DNA of 21,663 bases from a virus. The position numbers were made by a program, and so were the translations under genes. Shown piece by piece: positions 13,847 to 21,587 of this stretch (position 1 is the stretch's first letter; every line of letters begins with the position of its first letter). The stretch is taken from positions 1 through 21,663 of the IMG/VR virus record IMGVR_UViG_3300011254_000007, one strand, 5' to 3'. The notes beneath the pieces were generated by a model. That model was not told the origin of the DNA. It worked only from the letters and a program-made list of their open reading frames with translations, and did not search any database.

Positions 13847-14286
13847 CCAGTACCCATATATATTATGCAGAAAGAACAGATGTTGAAAGCATCTATGAAA
13901 TGGCGATAGAATATAAAAATGTTGATTTAGCAGATGCGAATTATCCAGATATTGACAGGGGTAAATTAATACATTTTATTAATACTATGCTGAAAAAAGG
14001 CAAAATTATATTAATGAGGGATTTAGACAAAGATAAATTAATTGGTTGTTGTATGTTTAATAAATCAGAATATTTTTTTAGTAAAAGCGAAATTATGCAA
14101 ATACAAATAGTGTATATTAAAAAAGATTATAGAAATTTTAAATTAGTAAAGACTTTAATTGATAGTGTTAAAAGACAAGCTGATGGTTTGCCTATAGTTT
14201 TATCTATTACATCTGGATTAGGCATAGACCCAGTTTTTGAAAAATTAGGTTTTAAAAATATGGGTAGTAACTGGAGATTTGTGTAA
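13843..14286 (+). CDS. GNAT-like acetyltransferase-fold protein in the tail module
   Basis: A 147-residue protein with the overall GNAT layout: N-terminal helices (RTDVESIYEMAIEY), strand pair KIILMRDLDKDKLIGCCMFN, core strand plus helix IMQIQIVYIKKDYRNFKLVK followed by TLIDSVKR, and the C-terminal VFEKLGFKNMGSNWRFV typical of the family. The acyl-CoA pyrophosphate loop, normally (Q/R)-x-x-G-x-(G/A), is replaced by YRNFKLV (96-102), so CoA binding may be weak or lost. It lies between two tail-tip genes, where lambda-like phages carry the gpK peptidase and gpI. It may be a tail-tip assembly factor built on the GNAT fold or a modifying enzyme for a tail protein; the sequence does not decide. 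Overlapped start (ATGA); stop immediately adjacent to the hub ATG. Confidence 0.72.
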   Translation: MTSTHIYYAERTDVESIYEMAIEYKNVDLADANYPDIDRGKLIHFINTMLKKGKIILMRDLDKDKLIGCCMFNKSEYFFSKSEIMQIQIVYIKKDYRNFKLVKTLIDSVKRQADGLPIVLSITSGLGIDPVFEKLGFKNMGSNWRFV

Positions 14287-17271
14287 ATGGGTGGTTGGAA
14301 TCCTATTGATGACATAATAGATATTATTGACGATATTGTTGATGGTATTGGCGATATTATTGAAGATGTTATAAGTTGGCTGATACCAATGCCAGAAATA
14401 CCAGATTTTGGCACATTAAGACCAGACCAAAATGCAAGAGGAATATTAGTTAATAAATTTAGTGCTAATGCTCACATACCAATTATTTATGGAACAAGAA
14501 AAGTTGGTGGTAATGTTGTTTTTTTAGAAACTTCTGGAACTGATAATGAATATTTATATATGGCATTGGTTTTAAGTGAAGGCGAAATTGATGAAGTTAC
14601 TGCCCTTTATGTAAATGATAAAAGAGTATATTTCGATGGTGGTGCATTAAATGATAATGTGCAAAGAACTGTAGTAAGCACAGACCAAAATTTTTATGAT
14701 ACAGAAAATTCAGAAAGTTTAATAACAGCAGAAGCCCATTTTGGCTCAGATACACAGACATCATCAAGTTTATTATCATCAAGTGGAATAGGTGAACCAA
14801 CAACCTCATGGCAATCAATACATAAATTACAAGGTTTGGCTTATATTGCTTTAAGGTTTAAATGGAACGCTGATAAATTTGGCTCAATACCTCAAGTGCA
14901 AGCTCTTGTAAAAGGTAGAAAAATTTATGACCCAAGATTAGATAGTACTGTTACTGGTGGAAGTGGTAGCCATAGAAAAGATGATAAATCAACTTGGGCT
15001 TATTCAGATAATCCTATACTGCAATTACTAGATTATTTAAGAAATGATAGATTTGGTATGGGTATTAGTAACAGTTATTTTGATAGTAATTTTGCAGATT
15101 GGCAAACAGCATCAAATGTCTGCGATACACAAGTGCAACCTTTAGGGGGTGATTTCTTTGATATACACCCTTATGGAATAGGTTATGACACAGCAGTAAG
15201 CCTAAATACAATGAGCTTAATGAGCAGTAATACAGTAGTAGATACAGCGAAAAAAGCCATAGATAATGTAAAAGATTTTGTAAGGGGTTCTAGGTCTTTC
15301 CTTAACTTTTCAGCAGGAAAATATAATATATTAGTTGAAACATCTGGCACAGCATCAATTACTTTAACAGAAGATAATATTCTTGGTGGCATAACTGTTT
15401 TAAGTAAAAATAAAAATTCAAGGTTTAATAGGGTTATTGTTAATTACATAGAACCTACTAAAAATTATCAATCAGATTCAGTACAATTTCCACCTGCTAT
15501 TGAAAACCCAGAATTAATAGCTACAGCAGACCAATTTGAAACAATGAAAGCGGAAGATGGTGGTATATTATTAGAGGGTAGATTTGATTTTTCTATGATG
15601 ACTAATGGTTTTCAAGCAGAAGAAATGGCTGAAATTATATTAAGACGTTCAAGGTCAAGTTTAAATATATCGTTTAAAGCTGATGCCACAGCACTAGATT
15701 TAGCTATAGGAGATATAGTCAATGTGACTCATGCTACTACTGGATTTTCTGCTAAACCTTTTAGAGTTCAAGGAATGACTTTAAATGCTGACCATTCTAT
15801 TAGCCTAACTTGTTCAGAACATCAAGATAGCTATTATTCTTTTGGAACTAAGCAAACACCAGATGAAATAGTTGATACAACCTTACCAAACCCATTTATA
15901 GTACAATCACCAGTTTTATCAGTTTCAGACGAATTAAGGGCTTTAAATGAAGAAGCTATAAGTATTTTAATTGTAAATGTTCAAGCTACTGACCAATTTA
16001 TAACAGATTTTGAGGTTCAAGCTAAAAAGACAACAGACACCAATTATATAAACTTAGGTAGGGGTGCTAGTTCTAATTTTGAATTACCAAACGTAGAAGA
16101 TAACGCTGTTTATGATGTAAGGGCTAGGTCTGTAACTTCTGTTAGTAGGTCTGTATTTATATCAGCACAACATCAAGTAGTAGGTAAAACTGCACCACCT
16201 GCTGATGTAACAAACTTTCAAGTTAATATTATTGGAACAGAAGCCCATTTAAGTTGGACACCAGTACCAGATTTAGATTTATCGCATTACATAATTAGAC
16301 ATAGCCCATCAACTACAGGTGCAACATTTACAAATGCTATTACATTAATTGATAAAGTATCAAGACCTGCCAATACTATTACTGTTCCTGCATTAACAGG
16401 CACATATTTTGTAAGGTCAGTTGATAAAATTGGTTTAAAATCATTAAATGCAACAAGTAACGTAGCTTTAATAGAAAATGTAAAAAATTTAAATTTTATT
16501 GCTAGTTCTACACAAAACCCTACTTTTACTGGTGCGAAATCAAATGTTGTAGTTGTGGATAACTCTTTAATATTGGATACAACTATAAATTTTGAAGAAT
16601 TAACTGGTAATTTTGATGATGCTATAGGTAATTTTGATGGTGGTGGTGGTAATGTTGCATCAAGTGGTACTTATGACTTTGATACTCATATTGATGCAGG
16701 GGGTATTTACAGCAGTAGGATAACAGCTACAGTCAATATGGAAAGATTAGACTATGTAAATCTTTTTGATGATGCACAGGGCTTATTTGACTCTAGAGAG
16801 GGTGTTTTTGATGGTAGTGATATTTTTGGTGATGTAAATGTACAATTACAGATAGCTAAAACAGATGGTGACCCAGTAAGCGGAACATATACAAATTTTC
16901 AAAAATTTAATGTTGGTGATTTTAAAGGTAGGGCATTTAAATTTAGGGCTGTATTGTTAAGTGAAGATGTAGAAGCTACACCTAAAGTTACAGGTCTTTC
17001 AGTAACAGTAGATATGCCAGAAAGGGTATATTCTGAAAAAGATATAGCTAGTGGAACAGACACAAACGGAAAAGCAATAACTTTTAGCCCTGCATTTAAG
17101 GAAATATCTGGTGTAGGTATAAGTGCAAGTAACTTGGCTAGTGGTGATTATTATGCTATAACGAATAAAAGTGCTACTGGTTTCACTATAGAGTTTTTTA
17201 ATAGTTCCAATGCCACAATAGACAGAACATTTGATTATGTCGTTAGAGGTTACGGAGAATTAGCATCATGA
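14287..17271 (+). CDS. central tail hub / host specificity protein (gpJ-like)
   Basis: At 994 residues this is the largest protein in the window. The N terminus has an Ile/Asp repeat (NPIDDIIDIIDDIVDGIGDI), then a linker IPDFGTLRPDQNARGILVNK leading into the hub domain AHIPIIYGTRKVGGNVVFLE, which is the usual gpJ opening ('IPvvYG-x-rk-x-Gg'). Later parts include DYLRNDRFGMGIS, a fibronectin type III domain at about 636-725 (APPADVTNFQVNIIGTEAHL, SWTPVPDLDLSHYIIRHS), and repeated DD-x-x-G-x-FD motifs at about 772-845. The C terminus is beta-rich (GTDTNGKAITFSPAFKEISG), a domain found at the ends of marine phage hub proteins. It forms the tail tip, contacts the host receptor and opens the tube. 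Confidence 0.86.
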   Translation: MGGWNPIDDIIDIIDDIVDGIGDIIEDVISWLIPMPEIPDFGTLRPDQNARGILVNKFSANAHIPIIYGTRKVGGNVVFLETSGTDNEYLYMALVLSEGEIDEVTALYVNDKRVYFDGGALNDNVQRTVVSTDQNFYDTENSESLITAEAHFGSDTQTSSSLLSSSGIGEPTTSWQSIHKLQGLAYIALRFKWNADKFGSIPQVQALVKGRKIYDPRLDSTVTGGSGSHRKDDKSTWAYSDNPILQLLDYLRNDRFGMGISNSYFDSNFADWQTASNVCDTQVQPLGGDFFDIHPYGIGYDTAVSLNTMSLMSSNTVVDTAKKAIDNVKDFVRGSRSFLNFSAGKYNILVETSGTASITLTEDNILGGITVLSKNKNSRFNRVIVNYIEPTKNYQSDSVQFPPAIENPELIATADQFETMKAEDGGILLEGRFDFSMMTNGFQAEEMAEIILRRSRSSLNISFKADATALDLAIGDIVNVTHATTGFSAKPFRVQGMTLNADHSISLTCSEHQDSYYSFGTKQTPDEIVDTTLPNPFIVQSPVLSVSDELRALNEEAISILIVNVQATDQFITDFEVQAKKTTDTNYINLGRGASSNFELPNVEDNAVYDVRARSVTSVSRSVFISAQHQVVGKTAPPADVTNFQVNIIGTEAHLSWTPVPDLDLSHYIIRHSPSTTGATFTNAITLIDKVSRPANTITVPALTGTYFVRSVDKIGLKSLNATSNVALIENVKNLNFIASSTQNPTFTGAKSNVVVVDNSLILDTTINFEELTGNFDDAIGNFDGGGGNVASSGTYDFDTHIDAGGIYSSRITATVNMERLDYVNLFDDAQGLFDSREGVFDGSDIFGDVNVQLQIAKTDGDPVSGTYTNFQKFNVGDFKGRAFKFRAVLLSEDVEATPKVTGLSVTVDMPERVYSEKDIASGTDTNGKAITFSPAFKEISGVGISASNLASGDYYAITNKSATGFTIEFFNSSNATIDRTFDYVVRGYGELAS

Positions 17272-17280
17272 GGTTAAAAT

Positions 17281-19122
17281 ATGTCACAAAATGATTTTAC
17301 TATTGCCAATCAAAGTTTCCCTGCTTTTAGGGCTGATTTAAATTCTGCTTTGCAAGCACTAGCCAGTAATAACTCTGGAACTTCTGCACCAAGCACGACT
17401 TTTGCTAATATGTGGTGGTATGATAGCACGAATAATATCATGTATATCAGAAACGAAGATAATGATGCTTGGATAAAGTTCGCAGAATTAGACCAGACTA
17501 ATGATAAATTCGTTTTAAGTGGCACATTACAATTAGATGATGGAACAGTTTCAGCACCTGCATTAACATTTAACTCTGATACTAATATGGGTATCTATAG
17601 AGGTGGCACAGACATATTAAAGTTTGTAACAGCAGGAACAGATGCGATTACCATAGATGCTAGTCAGAATGTTGGAATTGGAATTGCGACACCTACATCA
17701 AAATTGCAACTTCTTGGTGGAACTTCTGGATTAGACCAATTAAGTTTATCATCTAATTTAACTAATAACACAATTAAATTTGCAGGTGTTATTATGACAA
17801 ATTATGCAAATACTACAACTGCATTATTAGGTGCTAAAGCAGAAAGTGGCTCAACTTCAATTTATTATGGCTCATCTGGAACAGACCATAGAGGACCGCA
17901 AAATCATATTTTTTATACTAATGTCAGTCCTACAGCTACTTCTGGTAATACTAAACGTATGCAAATAGGTAATAATGGTGACATACTTTTAGGTTACGAA
18001 GACACAGGTACAACACCTAAGTTATTTTGGGATGCTAGTGCTGAGTCTTTAGGCATAGGCACAACGACCCCATCACAAAAAGTAGAATCTTCTAGTGCAA
18101 CAAATAATATAATTAATTCTAAAACTACTTTATCTACTGCATTAAGTGGTTTTACAGCATATGGAAACTCAACTTCACATATAAAAATGTTTCAATTTGG
18201 AAGTGCTTATGGTGGAACTGCTTTTGCAGGTTTGACAGGAAACAATCAAGCAATAATTGAAGCACAAGAAGCAAGTAGTTTAGTTATATCAACACAAGGT
18301 GGAACACCAGATATAGTATTTGCTCCTGCTAGAACTGCTAGAATGACTATTACTAATGCAGGTAATGTTGGAATAGGAAATACAAATCCAGAAGACTTTG
18401 GCTCTCTTGTTGACAATTTAGTAATTGGCACAACATCTGGGGAAAATGGTATGACCATTGCTAGTGGCACTTCTAATAGTGGAAGAATACAATTTGCTGA
18501 TAATACATCTTCTCCATTTAGGGGTGCTATTGAGTATGCTCATAGTAGTGATGCTATGCTTTTTTATACTGCAGGTTCACAACGTATGCGTATTGATAGT
18601 AGTGGTCGTCTTTTGGTAAATCAAACTGCTAATACTGGGTTTAGGTTTGTTTCTACTGCATTAGGTGCAGAGGGCTGTGTGGATTGTATAAGTAGTTCTA
18701 CTAATGGATACTATGCTTTGCGTATTGATATGCACGCAAACAACAATTATGCTGTCTTGTTTAGACAAGGGGGAAGTAATGTTGGCTCTATACTAACACA
18801 AAGTGGAGCAACAAGTTATAATACATCTTCAGATTACAGATTAAAAGAATCAGTAACTTATGATTTTGATGCAACAACTAGATTAAAGCAACTCAAGCCT
18901 TGCAGATTTAACTTTAAAGCATATGCAGACACTACAGTAGATGGTTTCTTGGCACATGAGGTGCAGTCAGTTGTACCAGAAGCAATTACTGGAACACACA
19001 ATGAAGTAGATGCAAATGGTAACCCAGTTTATCAAGGCATTGACCAAAGCAAACTTGTACCTTTGTTAGTAAAGACTATACAAGAATTAGAAGCTAGAAT
19101 TACAGCATTGGAAACAGCCTAA
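17281..19122 (+). CDS. tail fibre with C-terminal S74 intramolecular chaperone
   Basis: A 613-residue fibre. The N-terminal section FANMWWYDSTNNIMYIRNED followed by DAWIKFAEL is a common virion-attachment domain. The shaft contains collagen-free beta repeats marked by VGIGIATP (131-138), LGIGTTTP (about 257) and VGIGNTNP (about 363), and strands such as FVTAGTDAITIDASQN. The C-terminal roughly 100 residues form the peptidase S74 chaperone domain: SSDYRLKESVTYDFDATTRL (516-535), then VDGFLAHEVQSVVPEAITG, and a final coiled coil LVKTIQELEARITALE. In the family, the chaperone trimerises the fibre and then cuts itself off just before the Ser of the SD-x-RLK motif (here S517). It starts at ATG 17281 with GAGG overlapping the hub stop. 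Confidence 0.92.
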   Translation: MSQNDFTIANQSFPAFRADLNSALQALASNNSGTSAPSTTFANMWWYDSTNNIMYIRNEDNDAWIKFAELDQTNDKFVLSGTLQLDDGTVSAPALTFNSDTNMGIYRGGTDILKFVTAGTDAITIDASQNVGIGIATPTSKLQLLGGTSGLDQLSLSSNLTNNTIKFAGVIMTNYANTTTALLGAKAESGSTSIYYGSSGTDHRGPQNHIFYTNVSPTATSGNTKRMQIGNNGDILLGYEDTGTTPKLFWDASAESLGIGTTTPSQKVESSSATNNIINSKTTLSTALSGFTAYGNSTSHIKMFQFGSAYGGTAFAGLTGNNQAIIEAQEASSLVISTQGGTPDIVFAPARTARMTITNAGNVGIGNTNPEDFGSLVDNLVIGTTSGENGMTIASGTSNSGRIQFADNTSSPFRGAIEYAHSSDAMLFYTAGSQRMRIDSSGRLLVNQTANTGFRFVSTALGAEGCVDCISSSTNGYYALRIDMHANNNYAVLFRQGGSNVGSILTQSGATSYNTSSDYRLKESVTYDFDATTRLKQLKPCRFNFKAYADTTVDGFLAHEVQSVVPEAITGTHNEVDANGNPVYQGIDQSKLVPLLVKTIQELEARITALETA

Positions 19123-19138
19123 CTTAAAGGAGATTAAA

Positions 19139-19450
19139 ATGGCAGTAACTTGGACAATAGGAACAATGGAACGTGATTTAGTGCAGGGAGACAACACAGA
19201 TATTGTGACTATTTTGCACTGGAGAGCGACAGACGAAGATGCAGATGGCAACACAGGTTCAGCTTATGGAACAGTGGGTGTAACTCTTGTAGGCACACCA
19301 ACACCATATGCAGATATTACTGAGACACAAGCTATAGGATGGGCTAAAGATGCTTTAGGTGAAGATGAAGTTGCATCAATAGAGGCAAGAATAGCATCAC
19401 AGATAGATGCTTTAGCAAACCCAACAACAGCAAGTGGAGTATCTTGGTAA
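19139..19450 (+). CDS. 103-residue conserved phage protein after the fibre, function unknown
   Basis: Sequence pattern: MAVTWTIGTMERDLVQGDNT, then VTILHWRATDEDADGNTGSA, YGTVGVTLVGTPTPYADITE and a C-terminal helix AIGWAKDALGEDEVASIEAR, ending NPTTASGVSW. I recognise this as a common small protein next to tail fibre genes in marine phages ('MAVTWTI-x-x-(L/M)ERD', '-HW-x-', 'SYG-x-x-G', 'PY-x-x-(L/I)TE-x-(Q)-x-(I/V)GW', final '-P-x-x-x-G-(V/L)PW'). It probably has a small beta domain plus a helix and may be virion-associated. No catalytic motif. Strong ribosome-binding site AAAGGAG before ATG 19139; the stop overlaps the next ATG by one base. Confidence 0.78.
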   Translation: MAVTWTIGTMERDLVQGDNTDIVTILHWRATDEDADGNTGSAYGTVGVTLVGTPTPYADITETQAIGWAKDALGEDEVASIEARIASQIDALANPTTASGVSW

Positions 19451-19662
19451 TGAGTGAAACAGTAACAATTAATGATAAAGAATTTAAGTTTGAAGATTTA
19501 GATGAAAGTCAAAAATATTATTATTCGCAGATAAAACTAACACAACAAGAAGCCGACACCCTAAAAATTAAGCTAGACCAGATGACAGGTTCAAATTTGT
19601 TTTTCAAAGACCAATTAGCAAAATCACTAATTAAAGAGGAAGATAATGGTCAAAGCGAGTGA
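19450..19662 (+). CDS. 70-residue conserved phage protein with coiled coil, function unknown
   Basis: MSETVTINDKEFKFEDLDES opens with a short beta hairpin, followed by a helix (QKYYYSQIKLTQQEADTLKI and the next 20 residues) with heptad-like hydrophobics, ending in an acidic tail. It looks like a small family I remember as DUF6447-like ('VTI-(N/D)-(D/G)KEY-x-x-(E/D)DLS-x-...-Q-(I/L)'); this label should be checked. I choose ATG 19450, which shares the A of the previous TAA, over the in-frame TTG at 19444 two codons earlier. The end overlaps the following membrane protein gene by 17 bases. Confidence 0.7.
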   Translation: MSETVTINDKEFKFEDLDESQKYYYSQIKLTQQEADTLKIKLDQMTGSNLFFKDQLAKSLIKEEDNGQSE

Positions 19663-19807
19663 TGTTAAGGCTCAAATTGATACTCATGAAGCTGTATGTG
19701 CTGAGAGGTGGAAAGAGACTATACTTCGCATTAAACGTATTGAGCATATCATGATAGCTACAGCAGGAACTTTAATCATTATGATGGCTACTTTGTTAAT
19801 GAGATAA
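19646..19807 (+). CDS. 53-residue single-pass membrane protein (possible accessory holin)
   Basis: A short gene: MVKASDVKAQIDTHEAVCAE, a helix WKETILRIKRIEHI, and a C-terminal transmembrane segment IMIATAGTLIIMMATLLM (residues 36-53) with a lone final Arg. The polar N-terminal helix plus C-terminal single transmembrane segment is the layout of XhlA-type haemolysin/holin accessory proteins and of many small marine phage lysis-region proteins. The start has AAAGAGGA about 6 bases upstream, inside the previous gene; the stop is 2 bases before the next ATG. Membrane location is well supported, the lysis role is inferred. Confidence 0.68.
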   Translation: MVKASDVKAQIDTHEAVCAERWKETILRIKRIEHIMIATAGTLIIMMATLLMR

Positions 19808-19809
19808 AT

Positions 19810-20541
19810 ATGGTAGTTGCTGAAATCCTTACTGGTATAGCTCTAGTCCAAAAGTCAGTAGATTTCATTAAGAGCAACATAGGTACTGTAAACGACATAA
19901 AAGACATAGCTAAACAGATTGACGGGTTCTTTCTTGGTGAAGAGCAGATGAACAAGGGTCAAGGCAAAGGTCTTTCATTAAAAGAACAATTTGGCTCAGT
20001 TGAAAATACAGCTAATGATTTCATCAATAGAAAACTTTTAGAAGAACGAAGAAACGAACTTAAACAATTAATAAATCTTAGATTTGGACCTACTGCTTGG
20101 GATTCTATACTAACTGAAAGAGCAGAAAAAATAAACCAAGCCAAAGAAGCTCAAAAGCAAGCGAGAATAAAAGCTAAAAAAGAACAAGAAGAAATATTAG
20201 AGGTTATTAAATGGGTTGGATATGGGTTTATCATAATTGGTTTAGTAATTGCTTTTATCGTTGTGGGTGTAAAAGCGTTTGCAAAAGAATACACATATGA
20301 CCAGAAAGTGCGACAAGGCTTAATAAAAGAACCCAAAATGACGACTTGCAGGTTAATGAAACAAAAAGTTTTCAAAGATAAAATGGCTTGTATTTACAGG
20401 GGTGCTAACAAAACATATGAAATGGAATTTACAGATATTAGAATTGGTTGCCCAAAACAGTATCTTTGTGTGCATAACCCTAATGGAAATGAACCCTCAA
20501 TAGACAAAGTTATGGAAAGTTTGAGGAGTATAGCTAAATGA
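19810..20541 (+). CDS. 243-residue membrane protein with C-terminal Cys domain, function unknown
   Basis: The N-terminal part includes a hydrophobic amphipathic stretch (MVVAEILTGIALVQKSVDFI), then helices with FINRKLLEERRNELKQLINL and an Ala/Lys/Glu-rich coiled coil (AEKINQAKEAQKQARIKAKK). One clear transmembrane segment (about 136-153, VGYGFIIIGLVIAFIVV) follows. By the positive-inside rule the Lys-rich side is cytoplasmic, so the roughly 90-residue C terminus should be periplasmic; it has four Cys (C180, C194, C214, C220), enough for two disulfides. This is a family I associate with marine phage lysis regions but I know no proven function. It overlaps the following Cys-containing small gene by four bases (ATGA). 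Confidence 0.72.
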   Translation: MVVAEILTGIALVQKSVDFIKSNIGTVNDIKDIAKQIDGFFLGEEQMNKGQGKGLSLKEQFGSVENTANDFINRKLLEERRNELKQLINLRFGPTAWDSILTERAEKINQAKEAQKQARIKAKKEQEEILEVIKWVGYGFIIIGLVIAFIVVGVKAFAKEYTYDQKVRQGLIKEPKMTTCRLMKQKVFKDKMACIYRGANKTYEMEFTDIRIGCPKQYLCVHNPNGNEPSIDKVMESLRSIAK

Positions 20542-20735
20542 CAGCCTTTATGCTTGCTTGCACATTAAATGGGATAGCTACTGGTGGTATATACTTTGAA
20601 AATGTTAATGTTTGTTTGCAGTACAGGGATAAACTCAACAATCAATCATATATGAAAGACGATAAGCCACAGGTTTATCAATGTATTTGTAAGCTAATGC
20701 CTTTTGTAGATACAGAGAAAGTGAGGGTTTATTAA
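20538..20735 (+). CDS. 65-residue Cys-containing, possibly secreted protein
   Basis: The N terminus MTAFMLACTLNGIATGG is hydrophobic but lacks basic residues, so a signal peptide is uncertain; Cys lie at 8, 26, 49 and 51 (VNVCLQYRDKL, VYQCICKLMPF). L-A-C at 6-8 looks like a lipobox but stands too near the N terminus for a normal lipoprotein signal. The four Cys and coupled start with the four-Cys periplasmic domain of the preceding gene suggest the two may act together in the periplasm. It overlaps the next gene by one base. Function unknown. Confidence 0.62.
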   Translation: MTAFMLACTLNGIATGGIYFENVNVCLQYRDKLNNQSYMKDDKPQVYQCICKLMPFVDTEKVRVY

Positions 20736-20944
20736 TGACAGAAGAAAAAAAGAAACTAATAAATTTAGATATTGGGCAAAATAGTTTTGAATTATCTCTT
20801 AGAATACTAGGAAATGAGTTTGTTGCAATAAAGATTGGCTCAACTAATTTTTCTGGTAAATTAATAGCAGGGGGGATTTTGTTGTTATTTTTTACTTTGG
20901 TTCTTTTAGAGGGTTTTGGATTAAATGAGGTTTTGAAACAATGA
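20735..20944 (+). CDS. 69-residue single-pass membrane protein, function unknown
   Basis: A polar N-terminal half (MTEEKKKLINLDIGQNSFEL, then SLRILGNEFVAIKIGSTNFS) with beta-strand character is followed by one transmembrane segment (about 42-59: LIAGGILLLFFTLVLLEG) and a short tail GLNEVLKQ. N-in orientation is likely. It lies between the Cys protein and a two-pass holin candidate, with one- and four-base overlaps to its neighbours. A lysis-related role is possible by position only. Confidence 0.64.
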   Translation: MTEEKKKLINLDIGQNSFELSLRILGNEFVAIKIGSTNFSGKLIAGGILLLFFTLVLLEGFGLNEVLKQ

Positions 20945-21147
20945 CTGTTGAAACATTTCTAAAATGGAAAATATTACCAAGATTTATGATGCTTGCCAGT
21001 ACTATAATGAGTTGGCGTTGTGCTGAATGGTTCATGGATTTAGATGCACCTACAGCTAGTCAATCGGCTTTTGTATCGGTTGTAATGGGTGTTATGACAG
21101 GTGTCTTTGGTATTTGGATGGGTCATGAACATAAAGGGGATAAATAA
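20941..21147 (+). CDS. 68-residue two-pass membrane protein, holin candidate
   Basis: Two hydrophobic segments: FMMLASTIMSWRCAEWFMDL (about 15-34) and AFVSVVMGVMTGVFGIWMGH (about 43-62), joined by the short polar loop DAPTASQS, with a charged end HEHKGDK. 'WF-x-x-L-x-x-PT-x-x-QS-x-FVS-x-V-x-G' recalls a small membrane family encoded beside lysozymes in marine phages. Both termini should be cytoplasmic, as in class II holins such as lambdoid S21. It precedes the lysozyme gene with a one-base overlap. A holin role is therefore plausible, but a second holin-like gene follows the lysozyme. Confidence 0.68.
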   Translation: MTVETFLKWKILPRFMMLASTIMSWRCAEWFMDLDAPTASQSAFVSVVMGVMTGVFGIWMGHEHKGDK

Positions 21148-21587
21148 TGGATATAGAACATTTAAAAAAAGATATTATGTTTGAGGAAGGTGTTAAGTAT
21201 GAGGTTTATAATGACCACCTTGGGTATAAAACTTTTGGTGTAGGGCATTTGTGTAGGGCTACAGACCCAGAAAATGAAATGGAAGTAGGCACACCAGTAT
21301 CTAAAGAAAGAGTTGATGAGTGCTTTGAGGTTGATTTATATGTTGCGATTAATGATGCTGAAAAGTTCTGCGAGGGTATGCAAGTTGACGATAATATTAA
21401 AGAATGTGTAACCCATATGGTGTTTCAGTTAGGTTTACCAAGATTAAATAAATTTAGAAATTTTAAACAAGCCTTAGTTGATGGAGATATAGCAAAAGCC
21501 CAAGAAGAAATGAAAGATTCACTTTGGTATAGACAAACAACTAATAGGGCTGAAAGACTAATAGAAAAAATGGGGCAAAGTTTATGA
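21147..21587 (+). CDS. endolysin, T4-type lysozyme (GH24)
   Basis: A 146-residue muramidase that cuts the N-acetylmuramic acid to N-acetylglucosamine bonds of peptidoglycan. The active site region reads FEEGVKYEVYNDHLGYKTFG followed by VGH: E14, D23 and T29 keep the exact spacing of the T4 lysozyme triad (E11, D20, T26). The C-terminal part has the family helices LVDGDIAKAQEEMKDSLWYR and the NRAERLIEKM end corresponding to the 'TPNRAKRVI' region. There is no signal peptide or SAR domain at the N terminus, so release to the periplasm needs a holin. The stop overlaps the next start (ATGA). Confidence 0.94.
   Translation: MDIEHLKKDIMFEEGVKYEVYNDHLGYKTFGVGHLCRATDPENEMEVGTPVSKERVDECFEVDLYVAINDAEKFCEGMQVDDNIKECVTHMVFQLGLPRLNKFRNFKQALVDGDIAKAQEEMKDSLWYRQTTNRAERLIEKMGQSL

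Noticed and set aside
14597-14818. Minus-strand frame rich in Leu/Met/His inside the hub gene
   Set aside because: Composition is that of an antisense shadow of Asp/Asn/Ser codons. No minus-strand promoter or ribosome-binding site, and no other gene on that strand.
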